Source: Sphingobacteriales bacterium (GTDB taxonomy: Bacteria; Bacteroidota; Bacteroidia; Chitinophagales; UBA2359). Taken from it: a stretch of 64,000 bases of DNA. Shown here piece by piece: positions 27,096-36,630 of this stretch (position 1 is its first letter; each line of letters begins with the position of its first letter). The position numbers and the translations under genes are program-made. Under the pieces are notes generated by a model that was not told the DNA's origin, made no database searches, and saw nothing but the letters and a program-made list of their open reading frames with translations. The stretch covers positions 227,747 through 291,746 of the forward strand of contig JADJTG010000010.1 in assembly GCA_016711285.1 (NCBI GenBank). Reading direction: 5' to 3'.

Positions 27096-28564
27096 TTATA
27101 CCAAAATAAACTTTAATACATAAAATAATAAAGTTGCCATTACAATACACACTGGTAGTGTAAGCACCCACGCCAGCATAATATTGCGCACGGTTTTAGC
27201 GCGAAGGTTTTTCAAGCCGCCTTTGGCAACCATACTGCCCGCCACCCCGACGACAAAATGTGCGTGGTACTCACAGGCAACTTCAGCGAAGTAGAAACAC
27301 CGATGGTAAGGGCGGTGATAATTTCTGCCGAAGCACCCTGTGCGTAAGTGAGGTGGTCTTTTCCGATGCGCTCGCCGATAGTAACCACAATGCGCTTCCA
27401 GCCTATCATTGTACCGATACCCAAAGCAACAGAAATCATCAATACAATCCAGAAAGGAGCATATTCTACATAATGTTTTATACTTTTTGAGGTGCTGATT
27501 AAAATTTCTTTTTCATTTTTTTTGTCTATCATCAAAATGCTTTTAGAAATACTCTCCAAAGAGCCTGCCACCGAACTCAACAATTTGCGCAAATCAAAAC
27601 GATCCGCTTCGCTCATAGCATCACCCTTTTTGACGTATTTGTTTATTTTTTCAAAAGCCTCTTGTGTTGCCAATATTTCGCCGCGGTCTTTGGGCGAAAT
27701 ATCAGTGGTATTTTTTGTTTCTATTTCTTGTAAAATAGGTTGCACTTTTGCTATATGAACCGGTATATCGTTGATATTTTCGTTGTAATTAAGTGCATAA
27801 TACGAAGGCGCAAAGCATATCATTACCAATAAAGCAAGACTCACACCTTTTTGTCCGTCATTAGAGCCGTGAAAAAAACTCACCAACGAGCAGGTCGTTA
27901 TCAGCACCACGCGCACCCAAAACGGCGGTGTAGTTCCGTCTTTGGGGCTTAAAAAGATGATGGTATGGCGAAAAAAATGACGCAGCAGCAGCACCAGCAA
28001 AAATGTTAAGCAGAAGCCAATAGCCGGCGATAAGAGCAGCGAAAAAAAGATTTCCTGTGCCTTTGACCAATTCACCTGACTCATATTATTGAGCACCGAC
28101 AACGAAAAGCCGATACCCGCACCAATAATAGAACCGATGAGCGTATGCGAACTCGAACACGGAATACCAAAATACCAAGTACCCAAATTCCATATAATGG
28201 CGGTGAGCAGGGTTGCCAATATCACGCTCACACACATACCCGTACCCTGCGACAACATCAAGTCCACCGGCAGCAATTTGATAATACTGGTTGCTACACC
28301 GATACCCTCCGTAAAAACACCTTCGCCAAAGGAGTGTAGCAGAATTTGAATCCCCTTGTACGACAACATTCCGCCAGTGATAACACCCAAAAAATTTAAA
28401 GTTCCCGACAACACCACCGCTGTCACCGGACGCAAAGAGTGCGTATAAATAACAGTAGCAACAGCGTTGGCAGTATCATGAAAACCATTAATAAATTCAA
28501 AAATACACACTGCCACCAAACAAATAACAAGCAAAATAGCCAATGTAGCAGATAAACCCAGCAT
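27096..28564 (-). pseudogene. Inorganic phosphate transporter (PiT family), frameshifted near the 3' end
   Basis: The intact frame from 28564 encodes 450 residues with the PiT layout: the duplicated family signature is seen as 'GFHDTANAVATVIYTHSLRP' type sequence near residue 28 and near 410 ('GASAEIITALTIGVSTSLKLPVSTTHILSSG'). After that it runs off into an unrelated tail and stops at 27212. In the next frame the normal family C-terminus ('AGSMVAKGGLKNLRAKT...') continues to a stop at 27096. One base missing in the four-C run at 27245-27248 explains this, and restoring it gives 489 residues. PiT proteins are H+ or Na+ coupled phosphate importers. A central hydrophilic loop of about 110 residues is present. 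Sequencing error is as likely as a true mutation. Confidence 0.85.
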
Positions 28565-28682
28565 ATTAGATATAATTTTTAAAATGAAACAATATGTTTT
28601 TCTTTAAAATTTATCCTTATTTTTGGCTGTTTAGCTGTCATTTTTAAAAAAAACAGCGCAAAATAATATGACAAATAGGGTG

Positions 28683-28690
28683 CAAAGTTA
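28683..28690 (-). promoter_or_regulatory. Promoter -7 box for PiT transporter gene
   Basis: TAACTTTG on the minus strand, about 119 bases upstream of the ATG at 28564, in the divergent intergenic region shared with the MFS gene. Confidence 0.5.
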
Positions 28691-28827
28691 CAGAGAACAG
28701 AGCTAAGATTATCAATTAACTTTATTAAGTTATTACAAAAACAATATTAACAAATTGTTAATTATATTGCTCGCCGTTATTCATTTAATAAATAAAAATA
28801 TATGTAAAATAGTATAAAATAAAAAAT

Positions 28828-30045
28828 ATGGATAAAAATCTGCGCTCTTCTACCATGCTGATAGTGGTAGCTGCTTTGGGTTATTTCGTGGATATTTATG
28901 ATTTGATAGTATTTAATGTAGTTAAAAAAGAGAGTTTAGAGGCTTTGGGTTATGGCGGCGAATTGTTCAAAAAATACGAATTAATGCTCTTCAACTGGCA
29001 AATGTTCGGTATGCTGTTGGGTGGTTTGTTGTGGGGGATTTTGGGTGATAAGCGCGGGCGCGTATCGGTGTTGTTCGGCTCTATTGTCTTGTATTCCATT
29101 GCCAATATCTCCAACGCCTTTGTAACAGACATCTACGGCTACTCGCTGTTTCGTTTTATGGCGGGTTTGGGTTTGGCGGGCGAACTCGGTGCGGGCATCA
29201 CCTTGGTTGCCGAAACCATGCACCGCGAAAAACGCGGCTACGGCACCATGATCATTGTTACATTCGGGGCATTAGGGGCGGTGGCAGCCTCTTTGGTCGG
29301 CAATACTTTCGGCTGGAAAATGACCTACATCATCGGTGGCAGTTTGGGTTTGCTGCTGCTGCTGTTGCGGGCATCGGCATTTGAGTCGGGTATGTTTGAG
29401 CAGATGAAACAACATCAAACCCTTCAAAAAGGCAATTTTCTACAACTCCTTTCGCCGCCGCAGCGTTTTCTAAAATATATCCGCTGTATCCTCATCGGTT
29501 TGCCGATATGGTATGTTATCGGGGTACTCATTGCACTATCCAACCGCTTCGCCGAAGCCAAAGGTATGCAGGGCATCACGGTAGGAAGCAGCGTAATGTA
29601 TGCCTATATCGGCTTGTCGGCAGGCGATTTATTGAGTGGTTTGCTCAGTCAGTGGTTTCGCAGCCGCAAAAAAATCATCATCGGATATTTGCTTGCTACG
29701 GTTTTGTTGGTGCTGTTTTTTCTTTATATGGGTGCAGTGAGCCATAGTTCTTTCTATTTTTTATGTTTTTTGCTGGGCACTGCCACCGGCTACTGGGCTT
29801 TGTTTGTTACCAATGCTGCCGAGCAGTTTGGTACTAATTTGCGCTCTACCGTTACGAATACTGTTCCCAATTTTGTACGTGGTTCGGTTATCCCTATCAC
29901 CCTCACTTTTGATGCGCTTTCCAAACAAAGCAACCTCAATACTGCCGCTTTAATAGTAGGCGGCGTGTGCCTCGCTTTGGCGTGGATTTCTACCCTGCAG
30001 ATAGATGAAACCTTCGCTAAGGATTTGGATTACTGGGAGCATTAA
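28828..30045 (+). CDS. Major facilitator superfamily transporter
   Basis: 405 residues, about 12 hydrophobic segments. The first inter-helix loop reads 'GILGDKRGRVSVLFGS' near residue 68, the MFS motif A, and 'GLGLAGELGAGITLVAETMHREKRGYG' near 120 is typical of the metabolite:H+ symporter / sugar porter groups. The cargo cannot be predicted; organic acids or sugars are possible. It is divergent from the PiT transporter gene and convergent with aroQ. No regulator or catabolic gene is adjacent to hint at the substrate. Confidence 0.85.
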   Translation: MDKNLRSSTMLIVVAALGYFVDIYDLIVFNVVKKESLEALGYGGELFKKYELMLFNWQMFGMLLGGLLWGILGDKRGRVSVLFGSIVLYSIANISNAFVTDIYGYSLFRFMAGLGLAGELGAGITLVAETMHREKRGYGTMIIVTFGALGAVAASLVGNTFGWKMTYIIGGSLGLLLLLLRASAFESGMFEQMKQHQTLQKGNFLQLLSPPQRFLKYIRCILIGLPIWYVIGVLIALSNRFAEAKGMQGITVGSSVMYAYIGLSAGDLLSGLLSQWFRSRKKIIIGYLLATVLLVLFFLYMGAVSHSSFYFLCFLLGTATGYWALFVTNAAEQFGTNLRSTVTNTVPNFVRGSVIPITLTFDALSKQSNLNTAALIVGGVCLALAWISTLQIDETFAKDLDYWEH

Positions 30046-30127
30046 AATACAGGAAACAGGTTGTTTTTTTTCACTGAAAAGAAAAGGACATTCAGGAAAA
30101 GTAGCATATTTTTTTAAAAAAAACATT

Positions 30128-30544
30128 TTACAACTCCAACAAATACTGCACCGCCAAACGATAACCCGTCAATCCGCAGCCGGCAATGCAGCCTTTGGCA
30201 AAAGGAGCGATATAGGAATGTCGGCGAAAAGTTTCGCGGGCATAGATGTTGCTGATGTGTACCTCCACCACCGGCGTAGTAATGGAGGCTACCGCATCGG
30301 CGAGTGCCGGCGAAGTGTGCGTGTAAGCTCCGGCATTGAGTACCACGCCCTGAGCCGAAAAACCTATTTCGTGGAGTTGGTCTATCAATGCCCCCTCGTG
30401 GTTGCTTTGAAAATAATGCAAGGATACTTGCGGAAAAGCAGTCTGCAATTCGGCAAAATAATCTTCAAAAGTGCGCGAGCCATAGATATGAGGCTGCCGA
30501 GTACCCAGCAAATTGAGATTAGGACCGTTGATGATATAAATCAT
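30128..30544 (-). CDS. aroQ: 3-Dehydroquinate dehydratase, type II
   Basis: 138 residues from the ATG at 30544; the ATG at 30646 would add 34 residues before the universal start 'YIINGPNLNLLG'. Signature residues are present: Asn and Tyr-loop 'GPNLNLLGTRQPHIYG', 'FQSNHEGALIDQLHE' near residue 45, 'VLNAGAYTHTSPALADA' near 70 and 'EVHISNIYARETFRRHSYIAP' near 95 with the catalytic His. It makes 3-dehydroshikimate in the shikimate pathway. The gene marks the chromosomal side of the AT-rich accessory island that starts just upstream. Confidence 0.94.
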   Translation of the reverse strand: MIYIINGPNLNLLGTRQPHIYGSRTFEDYFAELQTAFPQVSLHYFQSNHEGALIDQLHEIGFSAQGVVLNAGAYTHTSPALADAVASITTPVVEVHISNIYARETFRRHSYIAPFAKGCIAGCGLTGYRLAVQYLLEL

Positions 30545-30638
30545 AAAAAAAAGTGTGCAATGTGCTTTAACGAATAAGTGTAATATTGCCATTTGTATAG
30601 CTGCCGCTAAGTTTTGGTTTATGCTTCGGTTTGTGCGG

Positions 30639-30658
30639 CTTGGCAATGTGTGTGGCTG
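30639..30658. repeat. 20-bp sequence shared with the 3' flank of hsdR
   Basis: Differs by one base from 55131-55150. Both copies lie 13 to 14 bases beyond the stop codon of an AT-rich minus-strand accessory gene (the SMEK-like gene here, hsdR there), in the same orientation. Confidence 0.6.
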
Positions 30659-30671
30659 TGAAGCGTTGGTA

Positions 30672-33413
30672 TTACTTGATTAAGTTTTTAGTGTAAAATT
30701 CTGCAAGTTTAGTTTCATAGTTGTCTTTTAATTCTTTTATTACTTTTTCTTTTAGCGGTTCTATATGTTGTAATTTCTCTTTGATGTGATACGGAATAAG
30801 CAATTCAGTTAGCCATTTTAAGTCAAAGGTTGTATAGTCATATGTTTCGCAATTGATTAACCAATTATAGTAGTCCGATTTTTTTGAAATTTCTTGAACA
30901 CTTTCTTGTTTAAAATCCACATTTAAGTAAGCGAGGCAATCAATGAAGTAGTAACCTCTAAAATTCTGAACCTTCCATTTTCCGTTATCTTGTTTAATGT
31001 CGTATGGTGAGCAACTTTCAACCACACTTTCAATGAAACTTTTTAAAAGGTTTGGCTTTTCGTCTTTAGTGAAAATGCCTTTAAATGCTGCTTTTATATA
31101 AAAGTCAGCATCAAATTTACTTTCTAAATATTCAACAGCTTTTTGTTTGATTGCTTGTTTTCCTGTTTCATTAGCAATATTCCACGCAGCAAAAATTTGC
31201 TTTGTGTTGTGAACTCTGTTACACTTTTTACAAGCTGTTGTAACACTGTTGAACAATTTTTCAAAAAATGCTTTGTCATTTTCATTCAAAACAAAATTAG
31301 CCTTCTTAAATGCTATATCACTAATTGATTCAAGAACACCATCACCCGAATTGTGGTGTTTATCGTCACATGTTAGTTCAATAATTTTTTTAATTTGCTC
31401 TGATGAAAATATTTGAATTTTTATTTCAAGAAATTTTATTGCATAAGTCCAATTATTGTAATCAAAGTCTTCTGCAACTCGTAAATAATTTACAAATGGT
31501 TCTGTTATCGGTTTTAATTCTTCATCTGATAGTTCTGCTTTTGAAAGTAACAACATTATTTTATTGAAAATAAAACGAAGCGACTGACGATAAGATGAAA
31601 AGTAATCTTGTTTTAAAATATCATCATTAAAATTAATGCTATCCCAAATACCAGTCGTATATTGAAATGTAAAGAAATTTGTAATTGTGCTAATGAAACT
31701 TTGCTTTTCACTATCAATAATTGGAATTCTTTGAATTTTATACTCTTTGAAAAGTTTTTCCAACTTCTTTTCTTCAACAAAGAAGAACATAAATGATAAA
31801 AGCAAGCTGTCAAATTCTTTAAATCTGTATTCGTAGCTTTTATCAGTAGTAAAACTGATTAGAATACCTTCAATCCCTTTTGTTATCGCTTGTGTAAATG
31901 TGTGAAAATCATCTGCATCGGCAATAATATGGTTATCGGAATAGAAAGCATATAAAATATAAAGTTCTTCCAATAACAAATTAATTTCATTTGGATCCCA
32001 ACTTGTCCTGCCATTTGCATAGAGTTTATTGGTGCTTAAAATACTTTCAAATTGCTCATCAATAATTTTACGACTCCAATTCAAATAATGTTTTTCTTTT
32101 ACCTTAATTAGTTCGTCCCTCAATTCAACAGGGATTGAAAAATCATTGATTGTATTATACAAATCAATTTCATCAATTTTCGGAAGTATCTGTTTGCTTT
32201 CGCTTTGCCACCAAGGCGAATAAATAGAATTACGAATTTGTTTTATGTTGTAAAGCGACAAAAAGTGAATAGCAGAATTATTTTGATTTTTACTTTTTTC
32301 AGCAACACTATTTAAAATTTGCCAACCTTTAACGTGTTCGCCAAGTTTACACAAATAATAGCCTTCGGCTAAGGCTTCGTCAAGATTTTCCGAATGTGCA
32401 ATCGCTTTGCCTTTTAAGTCTGCAATAAGCTCTTTTATTCTAAATTTACGAAATTGACAAGACGAGCAATTACAATTACTATCGTAAGATATGACTTTGA
32501 TTTTATGATGTTCAATTTCTGTGTATTTTTCTCTGTAACATATACATTGAATTAAACATTTATTGAGAATGAGGAAAATTTCTTTTAATTTTTCTTCATA
32601 CGGTTTTAACGATTCATCGCTAATTGTAACAACTGTGTTTTCAACTTTTACTTTTTGCAAAAGTTCGTGAATCGCTTTATTGCTTGTTTTGAGGCAGTAA
32701 TTCGAATAAGAACCGAGATAATGTATTTCGTTATTGAAAATTGGAAGGTCAGCAATTGTTCTTGGGTGAATACAATTAAATCCTTCAAATAATCTTAGAT
32801 ATTCTAAAATTTGGTCAACCAGATGAAGGTCTTTATTAGGTTTAAATGAATCGCTCTTAATTTTTGAATTCGAATAATTTCCATTTGTGTCGTTTTTTAA
32901 TTTAATTGGATCAAGGTCGGAAATAATAAAATTATAAATGGGTCTGATTTTGTCGTAGGAGTCAAATTTGTCTTTTAGCGTTTGAAAAATTGTGGTGTAA
33001 TCGTGAAAAACAATTGTAACGCCATATTTTAATAAAGCGTTTACATCATATTTAAACAATATTTCTCTATCAATGATTATAAAGTGAAGTTCTTTATAGT
33101 GTTCATATCTCTTTTTTTTAATAAAATGATTTATTGTTGTTTCTACCTTAGGCTTATCATCCCTTGCCGTTACTAGAACACATCTTTTACCTTATATATC
33201 GTGTAGATCACTTGTTTCGTTATATGCACTTTCAATTTTATCTTTTGAAAGATTAAATCCGAAAAGTAAATTGAACAAATTACGAAAAAACCCTTCTCCA
33301 TTAACAGCACCGTCATTAAGATTGCATTTAGTTCTCATCTTTATGCCATCAACATAATGACGAAATATTTTATCTATTTCATCTCGTAAATTTTCAATGT
33401 TGGTTAGTGCCAT
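30672..33413 (-). pseudogene. SMEK-like-domain protein gene, interrupted by one in-frame TAA
   Basis: The region 33413 to 30672 is one continuous frame broken only by a TAA at 33192-33194; bridged, it would encode 913 residues. The first about 130 residues resemble the N-terminal SMEK domain: 'GEGFFRNLFNLLFGFNL', then 'DLHD' next to the stop, then 'VLVTARDDKPKVETTINHF', 'YEHYKELHFIIID'. SMEK-domain proteins are mostly uncharacterised accessory or defence-associated proteins. The rest (about 780 residues) is helical, with a Cys cluster 'CNCSSC' near residue 200 of the downstream part and 'CKKC' later. The gene is far more AT-rich than its neighbours, suggesting acquisition. An internal TTG at 33059 or other starts could give a truncated protein. 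Confidence 0.6.
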
Positions 33414-33445
33414 AAACTAATATTTTATTTTTTTTAAAAATCGTT

Positions 33446-33727
33446 TTATTGAATAGTTGTCTGAATTATGGGATTTGTTTGGTTGCAGCCATCATATTGA
33501 TAACTCCATTCTTTTTCACTAAATTCATTTAGTTTTAAAACAATAATATCACTTTGACCGCTATTTTGTTCATATCCTGCTACAATATAGCCATTATCTG
33601 TACATTGACGAGCAGAAAATAATACTTGGTTTCCAGCTTTATTTATAGTTTTGCTGAACGTAATTTGTGCGGATAGCTCGTAATAGCTTAAAAGAATTAA
33701 ACTAAAGATTAAAAAATGCCTTTTCAT
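33446..33727 (-). pseudogene. Truncated secreted beta-propeller-like protein
   Basis: 93 residues from the ATG at 33727, with a signal peptide ending 'ELSAQ' followed by a repeat unit 'ARQCTDNGYIVAGYEQNSGQSDIIVLKLNEFSEKEW' of the same type as in the T9SS protein at 521-2047. Proteins of this sort normally carry many such repeats and a sorting domain; here the frame stops after roughly one repeat, directly beside the AT-rich island. It is most likely the 5' remnant of a larger gene cut by the arrival of the island, though a short secreted protein cannot be excluded. Confidence 0.6.
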
Positions 33728-33781
33728 AGTTTTTATGGTGTGGTAAATGAATAAACAAATATACATTTAAAATACTAACCG

Positions 33782-34531
33782 ATGAAATTTCTCTATAAAA
33801 TTTTAATGGGGGAACACCCCAATAATACCATATTCTTTTTTAATTTCCATAATGTTCGCCACATCAACCGTTTCCTGAAACGACAAATACCCATATTACA
33901 GCAACGCGGTAATAAGAATATTTTAGTAGATGTGGGAGCAGGAAAAAGCCCTTATTATCCGTGGTTTAAGAATTACCTGCAAGAATATGTAGCCATTGAT
34001 GTAGAAGGTGCGCTGCCCGCACAAGAAAACCGCCCAATGGTACGACAAATTAGTGCTTTTGCTGAAAAACTGCCCTTGCCCAACGATTACGCAGACATTA
34101 TTTTATCCAATCAGGTATTGGAGCATGTGATAGATCCGGTACAAGCGGTGCAAGAAAAATTCAGAATACTCAAAAGTGGCGGTATCTACATTGGCTCTGT
34201 GCCACATTTAAGTCCTGTGCATTTAGAGCCTTATGATTTTCGCCGTTTTACAGATTTAGGCGTGAAGCAATTATTAGAAAACGCGGGATTCATCAACATA
34301 AAAATAGAAGGAAGTGGCGGTATTTACACCGCTATTGCCCTAATTTTATCAATGGACTGGATGCTTTCCAAGCGAAAAGACGGCAAAGAACAAAAATTTT
34401 CGGCGGTGCGTGCTTTGTTGCTATCGCCTTTAGTAGCTTTTTTAAATGTATCTTCTTTAATTTTGGATAAAATATTGGGTGATAAAAAAAGAAGTCCCGC
34501 TAATTTATGCTGGACGGCTTATAAACCTTAA
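33782..34531 (+). CDS. SAM-dependent methyltransferase (class I)
   Basis: 249 residues. The Rossmann fold appears as 'ILVDVGAGKSPYYPWF' near residue 47 (motif I, SAM binding), 'YVAIDVEG' near 70, and 'ADIILSNQVLEHVIDP' near 108 followed by 'ILKSGGIYIGSVPH', the methyltransferase-11 pattern. The substrate is not evident; family members of this type often sit in glycan or lipid pathways. A hydrophobic segment near 180-225 may contact the membrane. The stop is about 38 bases before trmD, so the two could be co-transcribed. Confidence 0.82.
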   Translation: MKFLYKILMGEHPNNTIFFFNFHNVRHINRFLKRQIPILQQRGNKNILVDVGAGKSPYYPWFKNYLQEYVAIDVEGALPAQENRPMVRQISAFAEKLPLPNDYADIILSNQVLEHVIDPVQAVQEKFRILKSGGIYIGSVPHLSPVHLEPYDFRRFTDLGVKQLLENAGFINIKIEGSGGIYTAIALILSMDWMLSKRKDGKEQKFSAVRALLLSPLVAFLNVSSLILDKILGDKKRSPANLCWTAYKP

Positions 34532-34568
34532 TGATATATCTGTAAAATCCGTATTATCTCCATTTTCC

Positions 34569-35249
34569 ATGCGCATCGACATCATCACCGTACTGCCCGA
34601 ACTGCTGCAAAGCCCTTTGCAACATTCTATCCTCAAACGCGCCCAACAAAAAGGGTTGCTACAAGTAGAAGTGCATAATTTGAGAGATTATTCGCTGCAA
34701 AAACAAAAACAGGTAGATGACTATGCTTTTGGCGGCGGTGCGGGTATGGTGCTTATGATAGAACCCATTGAACGATGTATCAGCCACCTCCAAAGCCAAC
34801 GTCCCTACGACGAGGTCATTTACACCGCTCCCGATGGCGAGTTGCTCACACAACCGCTTGCCAACCGCCTGTCGCTGCTTCGGAATATCATCATTTTATG
34901 TGGGCACTACAAAGGCATTGACGAGCGCGTGCGGCAGCATCTCATCACCCGCGAAATATCCATCGGTAGTTATGTGTTGTCGGGCGGCGAACTGCCCGCT
35001 TTGGTACTCGTAGATGCACTGGGGCGTTTAATTCCGGGCGTACTCAACGACGAAACCTCCGCCCTCTCCGACTCCTTTCAAGACCGCCTCTTGGCTCCGC
35101 CGGTTTATACACGCCCCGCCGACTACAAAGGCTGGCAAGTGCCGCCGATTTTGTTATCGGGTCACGAAGCCAACATAGAAGCGTGGCGATACGAACAAAG
35201 TGTGCAGCGCACCCAAGAACGCCGCCCCGATTTGTTGGAGGAAGCTTGA
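34569..35249 (+). CDS. trmD: tRNA (guanine-37-N1)-methyltransferase
   Basis: 226 residues from the ATG at 34569; the in-frame start at 34479 lies inside the preceding gene. The SPOUT knot is complete: 'DDYAFGGGAGMVLMIEPI' near residue 53, 'LCGHYKGIDERV' near 115 and 'SIGSYVLSGGELPALVLVDALGRLIPGVL' near 135 where S-adenosylmethionine binds in the trefoil knot. It methylates G37 of tRNAs reading CNN codons and prevents +1 frameshifting. In many bacteria it sits with rpsP, rimM and rplS, but here none of these is adjacent. Confidence 0.95.
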   Translation: MRIDIITVLPELLQSPLQHSILKRAQQKGLLQVEVHNLRDYSLQKQKQVDDYAFGGGAGMVLMIEPIERCISHLQSQRPYDEVIYTAPDGELLTQPLANRLSLLRNIIILCGHYKGIDERVRQHLITREISIGSYVLSGGELPALVLVDALGRLIPGVLNDETSALSDSFQDRLLAPPVYTRPADYKGWQVPPILLSGHEANIEAWRYEQSVQRTQERRPDLLEEA

Positions 35250-35291
35250 GGAATTTTTAGTTTTTAATAACAAACGGTAGTGTTCAGACGC

Positions 35292-36401
35292 TTATAATTG
35301 CTGCGTGATAAGATCAAAAATCTCGTTCCAGGCGGTGAGCATCGGATTGATAGTAGCAAAACGCACAATTATTAAATCTTTCTGCGGATATATATAGATG
35401 TATTGTCCGTACAAGCCCATTGCTGTAAAACAGCCGTTATTTTCCGACCACAACTGATTTTTATAATTCGGAAAACGCCCGCGCGAGCAGGTAGAGCGGT
35501 CAAAAGTTTCGTTTATCCAACCTTCGGGAATTACTTGTTCGTTGCCGTATTTGCCGCGATGCAGCAGCAGTCTGCCGAATTTGGCAAAATCGTGTGTGCG
35601 TGCCTGCATACAGCAAAATGCTTTGACATTATGATTGACGGGGCTGTCGTAGCTCCACAAAAGCGGAAATTCCGCACCGATTTTTTTCCAGATTTTTTCT
35701 TCAAAATAGTCGCCCAATGTTCTGTTAGTGGCGCGTTCCAAAACCCAACCGAGCAATTGAGTATTGCCATTTTCGTAGCGAAAATCGCTGCCTGCCGGAG
35801 TCCGTACACTCATTTTGTGGAGCATATCGGTTAAGTCGCGCGAGTAATAAAGCGTTGCCGAAGGCGGAAAACGAATACCCGAAGTTTGGTTGAGCAAATC
35901 CTGCAATGTTACTTCGCTGAAGCGTTCGGCATCTATTTCCGGCAAAAACTCCACCACTTTTTGGCTCATACTGCGGATATAGCCTTCTTCCTGCGCAATT
36001 CCCATCAACATACCGATAAATGTTTTGGCTACCGAAAAACTGCTATACCATTCGTTGGCTTGCGCTTTATCAAAATAACGCTCATACAACACTGTATCGT
36101 GGCGGATAATCATAAATGCGGTAGTAGGCGAACCCTCTAAATAATCATCTAAACCGATGTCGTCCATCGTGAGATTACTGATACTGAAGTCGCGCATCAA
36201 ACGGATATTTTTTCCGTAAAAATCAGAACTCGCCTCACCCGCCGAATAAAACTGAAAAGGCGTAGCGGCGGGCTGAATGGTATCTAAAGCAAACTCCAAA
36301 TAATCATCTACATCGGGCAGGGTATCTTTTACAAAGTCCAACGGCATACAGCCCGAAGCCAAACTCACAAAAAGAGTAATGATAAAAAAACGTTTCTTCA
36401 T
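35292..36401 (-). CDS. Serine hydrolase lipoprotein (beta-lactamase class C family)
   Basis: 369 residues. Lipoprotein signal with lipobox 'LASGC' at residues 14-18. The beta-lactamase/DD-peptidase fold is shown by the SxxK motif 'FSVAKTFIG' near residue 125 and the Tyr-x-Asn motif 'YENGNTQLLGW' near 215; a C-terminal region with 'SENNGCFTAMGLYGQYIYIYPQKDLIIVRFA' corresponds to the third-motif strand. Members act as esterases, DD-peptidases or related hydrolases in the periplasm; true beta-lactamase activity is not implied. It stands alone, convergent with trmD. Confidence 0.85.
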   Translation of the reverse strand: MKKRFFIITLFVSLASGCMPLDFVKDTLPDVDDYLEFALDTIQPAATPFQFYSAGEASSDFYGKNIRLMRDFSISNLTMDDIGLDDYLEGSPTTAFMIIRHDTVLYERYFDKAQANEWYSSFSVAKTFIGMLMGIAQEEGYIRSMSQKVVEFLPEIDAERFSEVTLQDLLNQTSGIRFPPSATLYYSRDLTDMLHKMSVRTPAGSDFRYENGNTQLLGWVLERATNRTLGDYFEEKIWKKIGAEFPLLWSYDSPVNHNVKAFCCMQARTHDFAKFGRLLLHRGKYGNEQVIPEGWINETFDRSTCSRGRFPNYKNQLWSENNGCFTAMGLYGQYIYIYPQKDLIIVRFATINPMLTAWNEIFDLITQQL

Positions 36402-36611
36402 AACTCTGTTTTTTTCATGATAGCGAATAAATGAAATAAAAAAACTACATCGTCGACATTTTTTAAAATATCAAAATATAGTATATCAACGAAAATAACC
36501 TACAAAAAGTTGCTTAATTAGAGTTACAATTTTAATATAAAGTCATTGGGTGTCATAGTAAGGTAGTAATTTTTTCGGAATACAGATACCCTGCTTCAAT
36601 AAAAAGTAACT

Positions 36612-36619
36612 TATCTTTG
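36612..36619 (+). promoter_or_regulatory. Promoter -7 box for mfd
   Basis: TATCTTTG 12 bases before the ATG at 36631. Confidence 0.6.
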
Positions 36620-36630
36620 CTTTTCTAAAA

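Noticed and set aside
33059..33061. TTG as the true start of the large AT-rich gene
   Set aside because: The same frame stays open upstream to a stop at 33192 and beyond it continues the domain, so the TTG is internal.
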